From Myxococcus sp046520405 (GTDB taxonomy: Bacteria; Myxococcota; Myxococcia; Myxococcales; Myxococcaceae): DNA of 64,000 nt. Position numbers and translations under genes: made by a program. The stretch spans positions 1 to 64,000 of the forward strand of contig JBKGHI010000003.1 in assembly GCA_046520405.1 (NCBI GenBank), in the 5' to 3' direction. Positions 10,101 to 18,729 of the stretch are shown here, piece by piece; position 1 is the first letter of the stretch, and each line of letters starts with the position of its first letter. The notes below the pieces were generated by a model. That model searched no databases. It saw only the letters and a list, made by a program, of their open reading frames with translations, and had not been told where the DNA came from.

Positions 10101-11546
10101 AAGTCGGCGGCATGGGCGATGCGCATCGTCACCGACGCCAAGCTGCAGCGCCTCGTGGCCCGCCTGCTGCGCGCTCGCAGGGAAGGCCAGAAGGCCATCG
10201 TCTTCTCGCAGTTCACCGACACGCTCGCGTACCTCGACTCGGTGCTGCGCGCGGCGCCCGTGCTCGAGCGCAACGAGTGGAAGACCGTGCTGCGCGAGCT
10301 GTCCACGGGCGCTGGGCACATCGTGTCGAAGGAAGAGGTGCTGGACCTCATCGGGCGCATCGCCGTCGTCAGCGGCGAGACCGAAGAGCGCGATGCCGTC
10401 ATCCACGCCTTCGCGCCGTTCTACCGGCTCGGCCCCTCGCGTCCGCTCCTGACTGGTGCGTCGCCGCTCGAACAGCAACAGCTCGACGCGCTGTGGATCA
10501 ACGGCTGGACGCAGGCGCTCAAGCAGCCCACCGACGTCCTGTTCGCCACCGACGTCCTCGCAGAGGGTGTGAACCTCCAGGACGCGGCGCTCCTCATCAA
10601 CTTCGACGTCCACTGGAACCCGGTGCGCATGATCCAGCGCGCGGGCCGCATCGATCGTCGCTTGAACCCCGCCATCGAAGAGGCGACGAGCTTCCCCGAT
10701 CTCGAAGCGCTCGCGCGTGACCTCGGCGTCCAGCCGCCGCGCTACTGGTGGCACGAGCACACCGGTGCCGCCCCCATCACTGTGAATCTGCTCCTTCCCG
10801 ACGAGCTCGAGAAGGAGCTACAGCTCCGCGAGCGCATCGCCAACAAGACGCTCGCCATCGACTTCACGCTCGGTCTCGAACAGGGGACCGGCGCCGAAGC
10901 GGACTGGATGGCCGAGTACCGTTACCAGGGCATCTCGGCGCTCAACGCCTGGCAGGGCGACCGCGCCATCGAGCAGATCGCGGGCTACCAGCAGCGCCTT
11001 CGCCGCATGATGGCCGACTGTGGCATCGAGGCCGAGTGGCTCGGTGCGTGGAACGGCTGGCTCCGCGAAGCTGGCAGCCACGCCGATGGCCGCATCATCG
11101 CGTGGGCGAACCTCGGACGTAAGGGAGGCGAGGCCAAGGAGTACACGCGGCAGCTCCAACCGCGCGTCGTCGACGGTGTTCCGCACTGGCTGTGGACGGC
11201 AGAGAAGCCGGTGGAGTGGAGCAAGAACTTCTGGCTCGTGCTCGACAGCAACACGCACCCCGCAGCGACGCGCAAAGACCTCGGCTTCGCCGAAGACGCC
11301 TCGCGCCCCGTCGCCGCCGAAGATCTGCTGGTCGCCTCGCGGCGCATCGTCGACGGCGACATCATCCTCGAGGAGCTTGGACGCGAAGTGGGCCGCCCCT
11401 TCCAGCAGGGGGCGACCGCCATCGCTGCCGGCGTCTTCAGCGAAGAGGACCGCCGCGCCATCCAGATCCGAGGATTTCGAATCCTTCAGTTGCGTCACGT
11501 CGACGCAGCGCCTGCCACCGTGAGACCGAGCGAGGAAGCATGCTGA
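7156..11546 (+). CDS. SNF2-family helicase (DrmD-like), with a single-base frame change near 7500
   Basis: A superfamily-2 SNF2-type DNA translocase of about 1460 residues when the two frames are joined. The start ATG 7156 overlaps the HTH gene. The first ~116 codons are read in one frame; from about 7503 a sensible protein continues in the frame shifted by -1 (HERPATSRLWLQSDADVL ...) to 11546. Helicase motifs are CDGVGLGKTYVA (Walker A, about 8448-8480), VVDEAHNFRS (about 8769-8800), LLLTATPVNNS (about 8878-8910), VLFATDVLAEGVNLQ (about 10540-10580) and IQRAGRIDRRLNP (about 10633-10670). The roughly 400 residues before the helicase core include a possible metalloprotease-like stretch (MLLHLCAHLTLGH) without confirmed function. 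SNF2 helicases next to a large adenine methyltransferase recall DISARM DrmD/DrmMI. Confidence 0.85.
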
Positions 11547-14500
11547 CCAAGGACGACTTTATCCGCCACATTCTTGGCGACGCCCCTCGCACGAAGGCAC
11601 GCGCGACGAAGAAGGACACCGGCCACATCGAGGGCTTCGACTTCGCCGACGACGCGCCGGACTCGGAAGCGACCGAAGACACCCGCTTCGTGACGCCGCT
11701 GCTCCAAGCTGGCTTCGGCGATGGCCAGGGCATCCCGCGCGCCACGGTCATTCGCAGCGCCGACGCGGTCGCACGGTACATCCCCGACGAGGTCCGGTAC
11801 TGGCCGAAGACGCCGACGCGGCCGCACCACACGCTGCTCATCGAGGCGAACCTCACGCACCGCGAGCTGCTGGCCATTCCGGCGTTCAAGTCTCGCCAGC
11901 TCGCCCACCTCGACATCGCCGAAGACGCTGTCGCGCGTCTCGTCGCCGAGGCGCTGGAGGGTTTCCAACGCGGTGCCGAAGGTCTCGACGCCTCGGCCTT
12001 GAAGGGCCAGAAGCACGAGACTCTGTGCGTCGTGTCGATCATCGACGCTCGCGAGGAGCATGCGGGCCGCATCGCGTGCTTCGGGACGTTCAACGCAAAG
12101 ACCGAGGGGCTTGAGACGTTCTTCCTCACTAGGCCCTCTAGCACCTGGGATCGTGCCGAAGCGCGTGAGCGCCTGAGCCTCATCTACGAGAGGCAGTTCA
12201 AGAAGCTCGGCGAGGCCTCGTGGCAGGAAGCCTTCACCGCGACCGACGAGCGCAAGCAGGCCGAGAAGCTGCTGGACGTCTGCACCAAGAAGAACGTCGT
12301 CGAGAAGGAAGTACAGGAGTCGATCCTCGATCTCCTCGACACCATCGCGCGTGGGTTCGGCCTTCGGAAGAAACCGAACGTCGAACGTCGACTGCAGGCG
12401 TTTCCGCTGCCGGGCGAGCACGACATCGGTATCGACTCCGAAGAGCGCGAGAACAAATACGGCGGCACCAACCCGTTCAGCGGCGTCACCCTCCGCGACG
12501 ACCACAGCCGTCTGCTCGGCTACATCGTCTACCCGCTCAAGACGAAGTCCGACGCCGAGAAGCTGCGGCAGCACCTCGAGAAGCACAACCGCTTCCACAA
12601 CGTACTCGTCGTTTACCCCGATGCGAACCAAGCCAGCATCGAGCTGTGGCAGGGGCGCGAGCAACTCACCGGAAAGCTCCGCAAAGGCCAGAGCCACAAG
12701 GACGCCGCCGACGTCGTAAACCTGCTTTCGCGCTTCTTCGTCGTCAGCAAGGCGAAGGCGCGCAACCCCGCAGAGCTCGCCGAAGAGTTGGCATTTCGAG
12801 CACGCTTCCTTCGACGACTCGCTCTCCATCAACTCGCCGAAGAGGCGAACGCGGGACCGTTGCGCACCCTTTTCAGGGCGTTCACCGATGCCCTGGCTCA
12901 CGACCAAACGGAAGAAGACTTCGCCGACGCATACGCACAGACGCTCACATATGGCCTGCTCGCCGCGCGTTGGCTATCAAAGGACGACAAGCAACAGCAG
13001 GAGAGTCGGTTCACTCGGCAACTGGCTGCCAACTATCTGCCTGCAACGAGCCCGTTTCTGCGGGACTTTTTCAGAAGTGTTCTGCAGGCAGGATTCGAAG
13101 GGAAGCTCACGTGGCTGCTTGATGACATCGCCGCGCTTCTTGATCGTACGGACGTTGAACTCGTCTTTAGCCAAAGCGTCGATCTGAATCACGCGCTCAG
13201 CACGGACCCCATTATTCATTTCTACGAGCCGTTTCTCGCGGCATACGATGCGGACCAGCGGCGTGACCGTGGCGTGTACTACACGCCCGACGCGGTCGTT
13301 CGCTACATGGTCGCGATTGCAGACCGCGCTGTTAAGACGGCTTCGCCGGACCACGCGTCGCTTGCATCGGGGGCTATTCGTGTCGTCGATCCGGCAACGG
13401 GCACGGGAACGTTCCTTCGCGAGGTGCTTCGCTACTGCGGGGAGTCAGCAGCGGACGACGCTGCGATCGGGCGCGTTCTCGGGGCCGTGCGTGGCCTCGA
13501 AATCATGGTTGCACCATACGCGATCTGCCATCTCCGCCTCGCTCTCACGCTCCATTCTCTTCTCAAGGATGGTCGCATCGCAGATCAGGCAGTCCATGTT
13601 CATCTTGCCGACACGCTTGAGCCTGCGGTTGAGCCGCCGCCCGAACTGTTCAAGGAGTCGGCAGCTCTCGCACGCGAGGCGGTTGCAGCCAAGCAGGTCA
13701 AGGACGAGAGGATGTGGACCCTCGTCATCGGCAATCCGCCGTACAAGAACAACAGCAATCACACGCTTGCACAGATCGCAGATCGTTTCCCTGCGCTGCT
13801 CAAATCGTCTCGCGATGCGGCTGCCGCCAAGGTGAGGAATATCCGGGACGACTACGCATGGTTCTTCGCTGCGGCCGATTCCTTCACCGCCAGTGGCGGC
13901 GCAGTTTGCTTTGTCACGTCGGACTCCTACCTGAAGAAGGATAGCTATCGCCATTTCCGGCGTGAACTCATCAAACGATATCAGATCGTCCGCGTTACGC
14001 GCCTGGGCCACGGTGTGTTCGTTAACGTTGGTCCGCGCATTGGCTTCGCCATCATTACGATGATCCGGCGCGCCGTCCCGCTCACGAGCCCGGATGCGGC
14101 GGAACCGATCGAGCTCGTAGACGCGTCAGCACTTGCTGACGGGATGGCAGCGCGCGATCACGGATCTCCGCGAGATCCTCGCATCCAGTGGCTGCTTGCC
14201 ACTGCCGCGAATGACGCCAAGGGTACGAGCGCGGCGGGCGTGAAGACCGCTCTCTTGCGGCCGAGAGAGGACTCGGACTACCGCCTTGTCGGTGACTCGG
14301 GAGGCGCAGGCGCTCGCTCCGTTCGCATGCAGGTAGTCGCAAAGAAGGGGTCCGGCCTCGCTTCGATCTTCGTCAAGAAGTGGCCCGGCATCATCACGGC
14401 TTTCGACTGTCTACTTAAGGCAGAGACCGATGACGTTCTCGCCAAGCGAATGCGTCGGTTTTTCGATATTTCGGCCAACGGAGGTGCGTCCGATGTCGCA

Positions 14501-15352
14501 GCCCTCGCCGAAGAATGTGGCTGTGATGAGGACCAGAGGCAGCGCCTCGCGTACTTGTGCAAGGAAGCGCGAAGCATGAACTTGAAGTTCGATAAGACCA
14601 AGCTCAAACCGGTGTTTGCCGGAAGCATCCCTGATGGCAATGCGTGGTTTCCGCCCCTCAGCTATGCGCACTGGGTCTACTACGAACCTCGGATCAAGAT
14701 CCCGCGAAACACCAACCCGGGCAAGAACGCCGGGTGGGGATGGATGCAGCAGTGGAGGGACCCCGAGACCCACGAGGTCTTTCCGAAGCTCATTTTTACT
14801 ACCTCTACGAACCGCAACTACGGCTTCCGCGCATACGTCATCAGCGGGGGCTGGTACACGAAGCTGCACGGCGCTGCGAGCCAACAGTACCACTACGTCA
14901 CGCTCAACGATCCCACCAAGCCGGCTCGGCTCGACGGGGGCCACAACAATCTCACGGGCGAAGGCGAGGCGCTGCTGTCGCTGTTTAGGAAGTGGCGTCT
15001 CGATGAGGAGGACCTGCTTCATTGGATCGCCGCGTTCTACAACTCGTCTCACGCACGCGCCTACGTGTCCCAAGAAGAGGATTCGATGCTCCCTCTTCCC
15101 GAGGTGCGAGATGATGATGAGGGAGCGGTCAAGGATATCGTGGGAGCTTCGAAACGCCTGCGGGACCTGCGGGCGGTCCAGGAGGCGCGTGGTACGCGTG
15201 GCAAAGAAGCGTTTCCTGCGTTCAATCCGTCCAAGTCCATCCTGAAGCTGAAGGACACCGAACTGGCAGCAACTATCGATGAGGAGCAGGTTCGCCTCGA
15301 CGACATGATCGGTGAGTTTCTGGGCGCCGGAGTGGATGCCTCCGATGAGTAG
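11540..15352 (+). CDS. large N6-adenine-type DNA methyltransferase (Eco57I/DrmMI-like)
   Basis: A 1270-residue DNA methyltransferase. ATG 11540 overlaps the helicase stop (ATGCTGA). The first ~560 residues are an accessory part with a restriction-type look (for example VVYPDANQASIELWQGREQL). The catalytic part follows: GVYYTPDAVVRYM, SAM-binding motif I DPATGTGTFL (residues 617-626) and catalytic motif IV NPPY (732-735), which is characteristic of N6-adenine enzymes. The C-terminal ~400 residues should hold target recognition. No PD-(D/E)XK is obvious, so this is probably methylation only, with cleavage supplied by other operon members. From about 12780 the codon use is clearly less GC3-biased than in its own first part and in the neighbours, suggesting exchange of the catalytic/recognition half. 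Confidence 0.92.
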   Translation: MLTKDDFIRHILGDAPRTKARATKKDTGHIEGFDFADDAPDSEATEDTRFVTPLLQAGFGDGQGIPRATVIRSADAVARYIPDEVRYWPKTPTRPHHTLLIEANLTHRELLAIPAFKSRQLAHLDIAEDAVARLVAEALEGFQRGAEGLDASALKGQKHETLCVVSIIDAREEHAGRIACFGTFNAKTEGLETFFLTRPSSTWDRAEARERLSLIYERQFKKLGEASWQEAFTATDERKQAEKLLDVCTKKNVVEKEVQESILDLLDTIARGFGLRKKPNVERRLQAFPLPGEHDIGIDSEERENKYGGTNPFSGVTLRDDHSRLLGYIVYPLKTKSDAEKLRQHLEKHNRFHNVLVVYPDANQASIELWQGREQLTGKLRKGQSHKDAADVVNLLSRFFVVSKAKARNPAELAEELAFRARFLRRLALHQLAEEANAGPLRTLFRAFTDALAHDQTEEDFADAYAQTLTYGLLAARWLSKDDKQQQESRFTRQLAANYLPATSPFLRDFFRSVLQAGFEGKLTWLLDDIAALLDRTDVELVFSQSVDLNHALSTDPIIHFYEPFLAAYDADQRRDRGVYYTPDAVVRYMVAIADRAVKTASPDHASLASGAIRVVDPATGTGTFLREVLRYCGESAADDAAIGRVLGAVRGLEIMVAPYAICHLRLALTLHSLLKDGRIADQAVHVHLADTLEPAVEPPPELFKESAALAREAVAAKQVKDERMWTLVIGNPPYKNNSNHTLAQIADRFPALLKSSRDAAAAKVRNIRDDYAWFFAAADSFTASGGAVCFVTSDSYLKKDSYRHFRRELIKRYQIVRVTRLGHGVFVNVGPRIGFAIITMIRRAVPLTSPDAAEPIELVDASALADGMAARDHGSPRDPRIQWLLATAANDAKGTSAAGVKTALLRPREDSDYRLVGDSGGAGARSVRMQVVAKKGSGLASIFVKKWPGIITAFDCLLKAETDDVLAKRMRRFFDISANGGASDVAALAEECGCDEDQRQRLAYLCKEARSMNLKFDKTKLKPVFAGSIPDGNAWFPPLSYAHWVYYEPRIKIPRNTNPGKNAGWGWMQQWRDPETHEVFPKLIFTTSTNRNYGFRAYVISGGWYTKLHGAASQQYHYVTLNDPTKPARLDGGHNNLTGEGEALLSLFRKWRLDEEDLLHWIAAFYNSSHARAYVSQEEDSMLPLPEVRDDDEGAVKDIVGASKRLRDLRAVQEARGTRGKEAFPAFNPSKSILKLKDTELAATIDEEQVRLDDMIGEFLGAGVDASDE

Positions 15353-15460
15353 GCGAGTTCCTAGCGGCGCAAGTGTTCGATCTGTTGCGACTCTGCAGAG
15401 CCGCACTCTCGCTTGCCATCGTGAAGTCCTGGAAGCAGGCGCCATGGAGCAGAGGGGCTC

Positions 15461-17353
15461 ATGACCGATCCGAAGGCATGGGCGCTCGACATCAGCCTGG
15501 TGTCCGACTTCTCGCTTGATGCCGCTGGTCCGGTGCGGCTGTCGATGCCGTCCGTTCTCCAGATCGAGCCTGAGTCCCTCATCGCGCTGATGGACAAGGG
15601 GCGCTGCTGCGGCATCGCGACGGTTCACGACTCGTCGTTGTTCGTCTTGCCTGTGAGCTTCGAACCGAACCTCCTTGTTAGTCCGATGTACGAACCGCTG
15701 GAGCTGAAGGCAGAAGACCGCATCAAGCTCTTCGGTCACGACGAAGCCCATCTTCGCAGGATCCTCGCTTCGGTCTCCCTGGCTCCGACGGCGCACGCCT
15801 TTGCGTCTCAACCGTCGGCGGCGGCTACGAGCACCCGCTACTGGAAGGTCGCTCCCGGCCGAAACGGCATCGCATGGCCCGAGTGGCGGCAGCGAGGCAT
15901 CGCGGCCATCGGCTGGCCCGACCTCGGCGACATCTCCACGCTCTCCGAGACCGACTTCCAGGCGCGCTCGAAGGCCAAGTACGACAAGGACAAGCGCAGC
16001 GCGGGGCCGTACCAGGTGTGGCTGTTCCGCGCGATTCAACCCGGCGACCGCGTCATCGCCAACAACGGGAGGACGTCGATCCTCGGCGTCGGTACCGTCA
16101 CCGAGGGCTACCGGTATCGGCCCGGCGAGCACACGGTCGAGGGAGAGGACTTCCCCCACCAGATCAAGGTGAAGTGGGACGACACCGCCGCGCGCGACAT
16201 CGAGGACCAGGCCGACTGGACGCGCACGCTGCGCGAGCTGCCGCAGGAGAAGTTCGAGACGCTCGTCGGCGGTTGTGGAGAGGTCCCGTTCTCGGTCACC
16301 GACCCGAGCAACATCATCCTCTACGGCCCGCCCGGGACTGGGAAGACGTACAACGTGCGACGGCGCGCGCTCGAGCTGCTCGGCGACGCGACCGCCACCG
16401 ACGCGCCGAACGACCACGTGCAGGCCGAGTGGGAGCGGCTGCGGCAGGCGGGGCAAATCGTGTTCTGCACCTTCCACCAGGCCTGCGCCTACGAGGAGTT
16501 CGTCGAAGGCCTGCGCGCCATTACCGACGAGGAAGGCGACGTCCACTACCGGGTCGAGCCCGGCATCTTCAAGCGCGTCGCCGCCACCGCGGCGCAGCAG
16601 CGCAAGGACGCCTTCGTCCTCGTCATCGACGAGATCAACCGCGCCAACATCGCGCGCGTCTTCGGCGAGCTGATCACGCTGCTCGAACCCGACAAGCGGC
16701 TCGGCAATCCGAACGAGCTGCGCGTGCAGCTCCCGTCGTCGAAGGAGTGGTTCGGCGTGCCTCCGAACCTCCACGTCGTCGGCACCATGAACACCGCCGA
16801 CCGATCCATCGCGCTGATGGACGTGGCGCTGCGCCGCCGGTTCACCTTCGAGGAGATGATGCCTGACGCCGATGCGCTGAACGACGCGCTCGCCGAGGCG
16901 AACGTCGACGAGGCGTTGCGCACGCTCGTCGTCACGGTGTTCACGAAGCTCAACGAACGCCTCCGCTACCTCTACGACCGCGAGCACCAGATCGGGCACG
17001 CCTACTTCTTCGGCGTTCGCTCACTCGATGGTCTGCGCGCCGTCTTCGCCGACCGCATCCTCCCGCTGCTTCAGGAGTACTTCTACGGCCAGTGGGACAA
17101 GGTCGCCCTCGCACTCGGCTACCCGATCAAGGCCGACGGCACGCCGAAGGAGGTGCGCGGCACCGAGCACGCGAACGGCACGTTCCTCACCACGCAGAAG
17201 CTCGACGAGAAGACCGTGCTCGGCTTCGACCACGACGAGTACGTCGACCAGGTCGCGTGGGACGTGCATCCGGCCTTCCGCCCGCGCGGCAAGGCTGCCG
17301 ATGCGTGGCTGAAGCAGGCCTTCGACGAGCTGGTGGGAGCCAAGGGGACCTGA
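15461..17353 (+). CDS. mcrB: McrB-like AAA+ GTPase/ATPase with N-terminal PUA/EVE-like domain
   Basis: A 630-residue motor subunit of an McrBC-type, modification-dependent nuclease. After a ~125-residue unassigned N-terminus, residues about 126-260 look like an EVE/PUA-type base-recognition fold (RYWKVAPGRNG, WPEWRQRGIAAIGW, VWLFRAIQPGDRVIANNG, GVGTVTEGYRY). The AAA+ core has Walker A GPPGTGKT (289-296), the McrB-like FCTFHQACAYEEFVEGL, Walker B VLVIDEINRAN (Asp390, Glu391) and the family hallmark GTMNTADRSIALMD. The stop overlaps mcrC (TGATG at 17351). It is the only gene of the array with a real gap before it (108 bp), though a purine-rich ribosome site is present. In McrB-like proteins the N-terminal domain usually reads a modified base. 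Confidence 0.92.
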   Translation: MTDPKAWALDISLVSDFSLDAAGPVRLSMPSVLQIEPESLIALMDKGRCCGIATVHDSSLFVLPVSFEPNLLVSPMYEPLELKAEDRIKLFGHDEAHLRRILASVSLAPTAHAFASQPSAAATSTRYWKVAPGRNGIAWPEWRQRGIAAIGWPDLGDISTLSETDFQARSKAKYDKDKRSAGPYQVWLFRAIQPGDRVIANNGRTSILGVGTVTEGYRYRPGEHTVEGEDFPHQIKVKWDDTAARDIEDQADWTRTLRELPQEKFETLVGGCGEVPFSVTDPSNIILYGPPGTGKTYNVRRRALELLGDATATDAPNDHVQAEWERLRQAGQIVFCTFHQACAYEEFVEGLRAITDEEGDVHYRVEPGIFKRVAATAAQQRKDAFVLVIDEINRANIARVFGELITLLEPDKRLGNPNELRVQLPSSKEWFGVPPNLHVVGTMNTADRSIALMDVALRRRFTFEEMMPDADALNDALAEANVDEALRTLVVTVFTKLNERLRYLYDREHQIGHAYFFGVRSLDGLRAVFADRILPLLQEYFYGQWDKVALALGYPIKADGTPKEVRGTEHANGTFLTTQKLDEKTVLGFDHDEYVDQVAWDVHPAFRPRGKAADAWLKQAFDELVGAKGT

Positions 17354-18729
17354 TGCTGCGCGTGACCGTCCACGAGCGTGGCCGCATCGTGCGGTCTGAC
17401 TCCGACGCCGACAGCGTCGAGCTCGGGACGCCTTCGCGCCGCGTGCTGCCCCAGCGCCTCTACGACCGGCTCTATCGCAGCGAGGGCGCACGCGAAGACC
17501 GAGGGGAGGCGGCGGTGTTTCGCTGGCGGCGCAACCACTGCCTCGTCGGACCGTGGGTCGGTGTGATGCAGATCCCCGGCTTGCAGCTCGAGATCTTGCC
17601 GAAGACCGACGAGAGCGCGGCGCAAGACAGCGACCAGGAGGTTCGGGACATCCGCAGCAATCTGATGGAGATGCTGCTGCGCGGTGGCCTCGGAGCGGTG
17701 CGGGCGCGGGGCGTCGCCGACCTCGCGCTCAAGCGCGGCAACCTCCACGACCAGCTCGTCGACGCCTTCCTCGAGCGCACGCTGTTCGAGCTGCGGCGTG
17801 GGCTCGATCGCGGCTACGCCACCGAGGAAGACAACCTCGCGACGCTGCGAGGCAAGCTCGTGCTCGCGCGGCACGTGGCGCTGAACGCCGCACAGAAGGC
17901 CCGCTTCTACTGCCGCCACGACGTGCTCACCGAGGCGACGCAGATCTCGGTGCGCCTCAAGCAGGCGTGCCGCGTGCTCGCCGCCCGTGCGCTGCCCGTG
18001 GCGGTGCTGGTGAAGTGCCAGCAGGTGCTCGCGCTCCTCGACGACGTGCCCGACCTGCCGTTCCGCCACCGCGAGGCCGACCCGGTGTTCACGCGCCAGA
18101 ACCAGCGCTTCGCTGACATCTTTGGTTTCGCCTGCATGCTGCTCAAAGGCCAGGCGCCCGACGCGCGCAGCGGCGAGGTCGAGACCTTCTCGCTGCTCTT
18201 CGACATGGAGCAGGTGTTCGAGCGCTACATCGCCGCGTTCCTTGCTTCGGAGGTCATGCCTCGCTTCGCCGACGCGAGCCTGTTCCCGCAGGCGAAGGGG
18301 CAGCGTCACAACCTCTACCTCGACGGGCAGGAGAAGGTGCTGCGCATGGCGCCGGACCTCGTGTTCGTTCACGAGAGGGCGGGCGCGAAAAAGACGCTGA
18401 TCATCGACACCAAGTGGAAGCGCCTCTCCGAAGAGGAAGGTGGTCGCCCGAGCCGACCGGACCTCTACCAGCTCTACGCCTACCTCCATCGCTACGACTG
18501 CCAGCGCGCGCACCTGCTCTATCCGAAGGCGGCGGGCGTCCAGATGCGCGACCTCAATGCACGAGGGCGCAACGACTCGGACGCTGGCACGGTGGGCGTG
18601 CGCTTCGTCGACCTGAACCGGAAGCTCTGGACGCGCGAAAACAAGACGGCGCTGGCCGACGAACTCGCGGTCATCGTCCGTGAAGGTCTCGACCTCGCAG
18701 CGGCGACGCCCGTGGAGGCCACCGCATGA
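17353..18729 (+). CDS. mcrC: McrC-like PD-(D/E)XK endonuclease subunit
   Basis: A 458-residue McrC-family nuclease partner of the preceding AAA+ protein. The N-terminal half carries the McrC pattern (GLQLEILPKTD ... EVRDIRSNLMEMLLRGG). The C-terminal nuclease core has Asp335 in MAPDLVFVH and Asp352-Thr-Lys354 in LIIDTKWKRL, the PD...D-x-K signature, then DLYQLYAYLHRYDC. Start ATG 17353 is fixed by the TGATG overlap with mcrB; the frame is open upstream inside mcrB, but that part is antiphase to the real gene. The stop overlaps the next gene (ATGA at 18726). Together these two should form an NTP-driven translocating endonuclease. Confidence 0.93.
   Translation: MLRVTVHERGRIVRSDSDADSVELGTPSRRVLPQRLYDRLYRSEGAREDRGEAAVFRWRRNHCLVGPWVGVMQIPGLQLEILPKTDESAAQDSDQEVRDIRSNLMEMLLRGGLGAVRARGVADLALKRGNLHDQLVDAFLERTLFELRRGLDRGYATEEDNLATLRGKLVLARHVALNAAQKARFYCRHDVLTEATQISVRLKQACRVLAARALPVAVLVKCQQVLALLDDVPDLPFRHREADPVFTRQNQRFADIFGFACMLLKGQAPDARSGEVETFSLLFDMEQVFERYIAAFLASEVMPRFADASLFPQAKGQRHNLYLDGQEKVLRMAPDLVFVHERAGAKKTLIIDTKWKRLSEEEGGRPSRPDLYQLYAYLHRYDCQRAHLLYPKAAGVQMRDLNARGRNDSDAGTVGVRFVDLNRKLWTRENKTALADELAVIVREGLDLAAATPVEATA

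Noticed and set aside
7077..10760. 1227-codon open frame on the minus strand opposite the SNF2 helicase
   Set aside because: High GC keeps the antisense frame open; its translation is Arg/Glu/Val-rich low-complexity sequence, while the plus strand has clear helicase motifs.
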